Part shown: positions 5,393 through 5,866 of the stretch, piece after piece
Numbering within the stretch: position 1 is the stretch's first letter
How the letters are laid out: each line of letters starts with the position of its first letter
Assembly: GCA_012512545.1 (NCBI GenBank)
Contig: JAAZDZ010000003.1
Span: forward strand, 1 to 5,866
Source: Alcaligenaceae bacterium
Lineage (GTDB): Bacteria; Pseudomonadota; Gammaproteobacteria; Burkholderiales; Burkholderiaceae_B
Direction of reading: 5' to 3'
DNA: 5,866 nt
The notes under the pieces: generated by a model
What the model saw: only the letters and a program-made list of their open reading frames with translations
Databases searched by the model: none
What the model was told of the DNA's origin: nothing
Program-made: the position numbers and the translations under genes

Positions 5393-5866
5393 TACATCCT
5401 CCATCCCCCACACAGCGGCCAGGTCTGTACAGGCCAGAGTGCTGCGCCTGGCTGTCGTCGGCCATACCAATACCGGCAAAACGTCGCTGCTGCGTACCTT
5501 GAGCCGCAACCCGGAGTTTGGCGACGTTCAGGACAGCCCCGGCACCACCCGCCATGTAGAAGGGCTACGCCTGCTGGCAGGCGGCGCAACCGCCATCGAG
5601 CTGTTCGACACTCCGGGGATGGAAGACGGCATGGCTCTGCTCGATTATCTGGAACAGCTGACGCGCCCGGGAGAACGCCTGGACGGCCCCGCGCGCATAC
5701 AACGCTTTCTGGCCAGCCCAGAAAGTCTGCGCCGCTTTGAACAGGAAGCGCGGGTGCTGCGCAAGCTGCTGGAATGCGATGCCGGCATCTATGTGATTGA
5801 TGCCCGCGATCCGGTGCTGGCCAAGCATCGCGACGAACTCGCCGTCCTGGCCTCCTGCGGCCACCC
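5382..5866 (+). CDS. P-loop GTPase, DUF3482-type, N-terminal part (3' truncated by window edge)
   Basis: This gene runs off the right edge, so only the first 161 residues are visible. They are a G domain of the TRAFAC (Era/EngA-like) class. Walker A/G1 is GHTNTGKT at 27-34, followed by SLLRTL. The G2 region is SPGTTRHVEG at 52-61, with the switch Thr at 55 or 56. G3 is DTPG at 76-79. YVIDARDPVLAKHRDELAVL (137-156) is the strand and helix leading to G4 (NKxD or a variant), which is beyond the window. An insert of ~50 residues (83-131) rich in charged residues lies between G3 and that strand. The combination matches proteins annotated as GTPase with a C-terminal DUF3482 domain, usually found beside a DUF2868 gene. 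The start ATG overlaps the upstream stop by 11 bases and has an AGGAG ribosome site. GTP binding is well supported; the cellular role is unknown. Confidence 0.9.
   Translation, partial: MTPDTSSIPHTAARSVQARVLRLAVVGHTNTGKTSLLRTLSRNPEFGDVQDSPGTTRHVEGLRLLAGGATAIELFDTPGMEDGMALLDYLEQLTRPGERLDGPARIQRFLASPESLRRFEQEARVLRKLLECDAGIYVIDARDPVLAKHRDELAVLASCGH

Noticed and set aside
4811..5509. Long open frame on the - strand (232 codons) across the membrane protein/GTPase junction
   Set aside because: It is antisense to two recognised coding regions with intact motifs, and its translation is Cys/Arg/Gln-rich with no recognisable domain. This is typical of a shadow frame in GC-rich DNA.
1..5866. CRISPR array, tRNA, rRNA, insertion sequence or defence cassette
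   Set aside because: No regularly spaced repeats, cloverleaf-like segments, transposase motifs or terminal repeats were seen. All sizeable coding regions match housekeeping, signalling or uncharacterised families.

Overview
The window looks like chromosomal DNA from a GC-rich betaproteobacterium, most likely Burkholderiales and perhaps Alcaligenaceae. This rests on the protein styles (an MCP with a large sensor domain, a GlsB/YeaQ protein, and an adjacent pair of a DUF2868-like membrane protein and a DUF3482-like GTPase), the strong G/C bias at third codon positions and the short AT-rich intergenic regions. The organism assignment is an inference; no rRNA or marker gene is present.

Layout, left to right. 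Positions 1-726 (+) hold the C-terminal part of an aldo/keto reductase cut by the window edge. A 139-base AT-rich gap (727-865) carries a perfect 8-bp inverted repeat and a good -10 hexamer, and precedes a complete methyl-accepting chemotaxis protein (866-2866, +). A hairpin terminator (2901-2922) separates it from a convergent gene, thpR-like RNA 2',3'-cyclic phosphodiesterase (2941-3480, -). A 125-base divergent intergenic region (3481-3605) follows, then a small GlsB/YeaQ/YmgE-family membrane protein (3606-3854, +) and a GC-rich hairpin. The right third holds a four-helix membrane protein of the DUF2868 type (3938-5392, +). It overlaps by 11 bases the start of a P-loop GTPase of the DUF3482 type (5382 to the window end, +).

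Most genes here are independent single units: a metabolic oxidoreductase, an orphan chemoreceptor with no che genes nearby, an RNA end-processing enzyme and a stress-type membrane peptide. The clear exception is the final pair, whose overlap and internal Shine-Dalgarno sequence indicate translational coupling and probably a joint membrane-plus-GTPase function that is, as far as I know, uncharacterised. I see no mobile element, CRISPR array, tRNA or rRNA, and no convincing defence system. The most interesting items are the coupled membrane protein/GTPase pair and the two-fold RGxS repeat in the chemoreceptor sensor domain.
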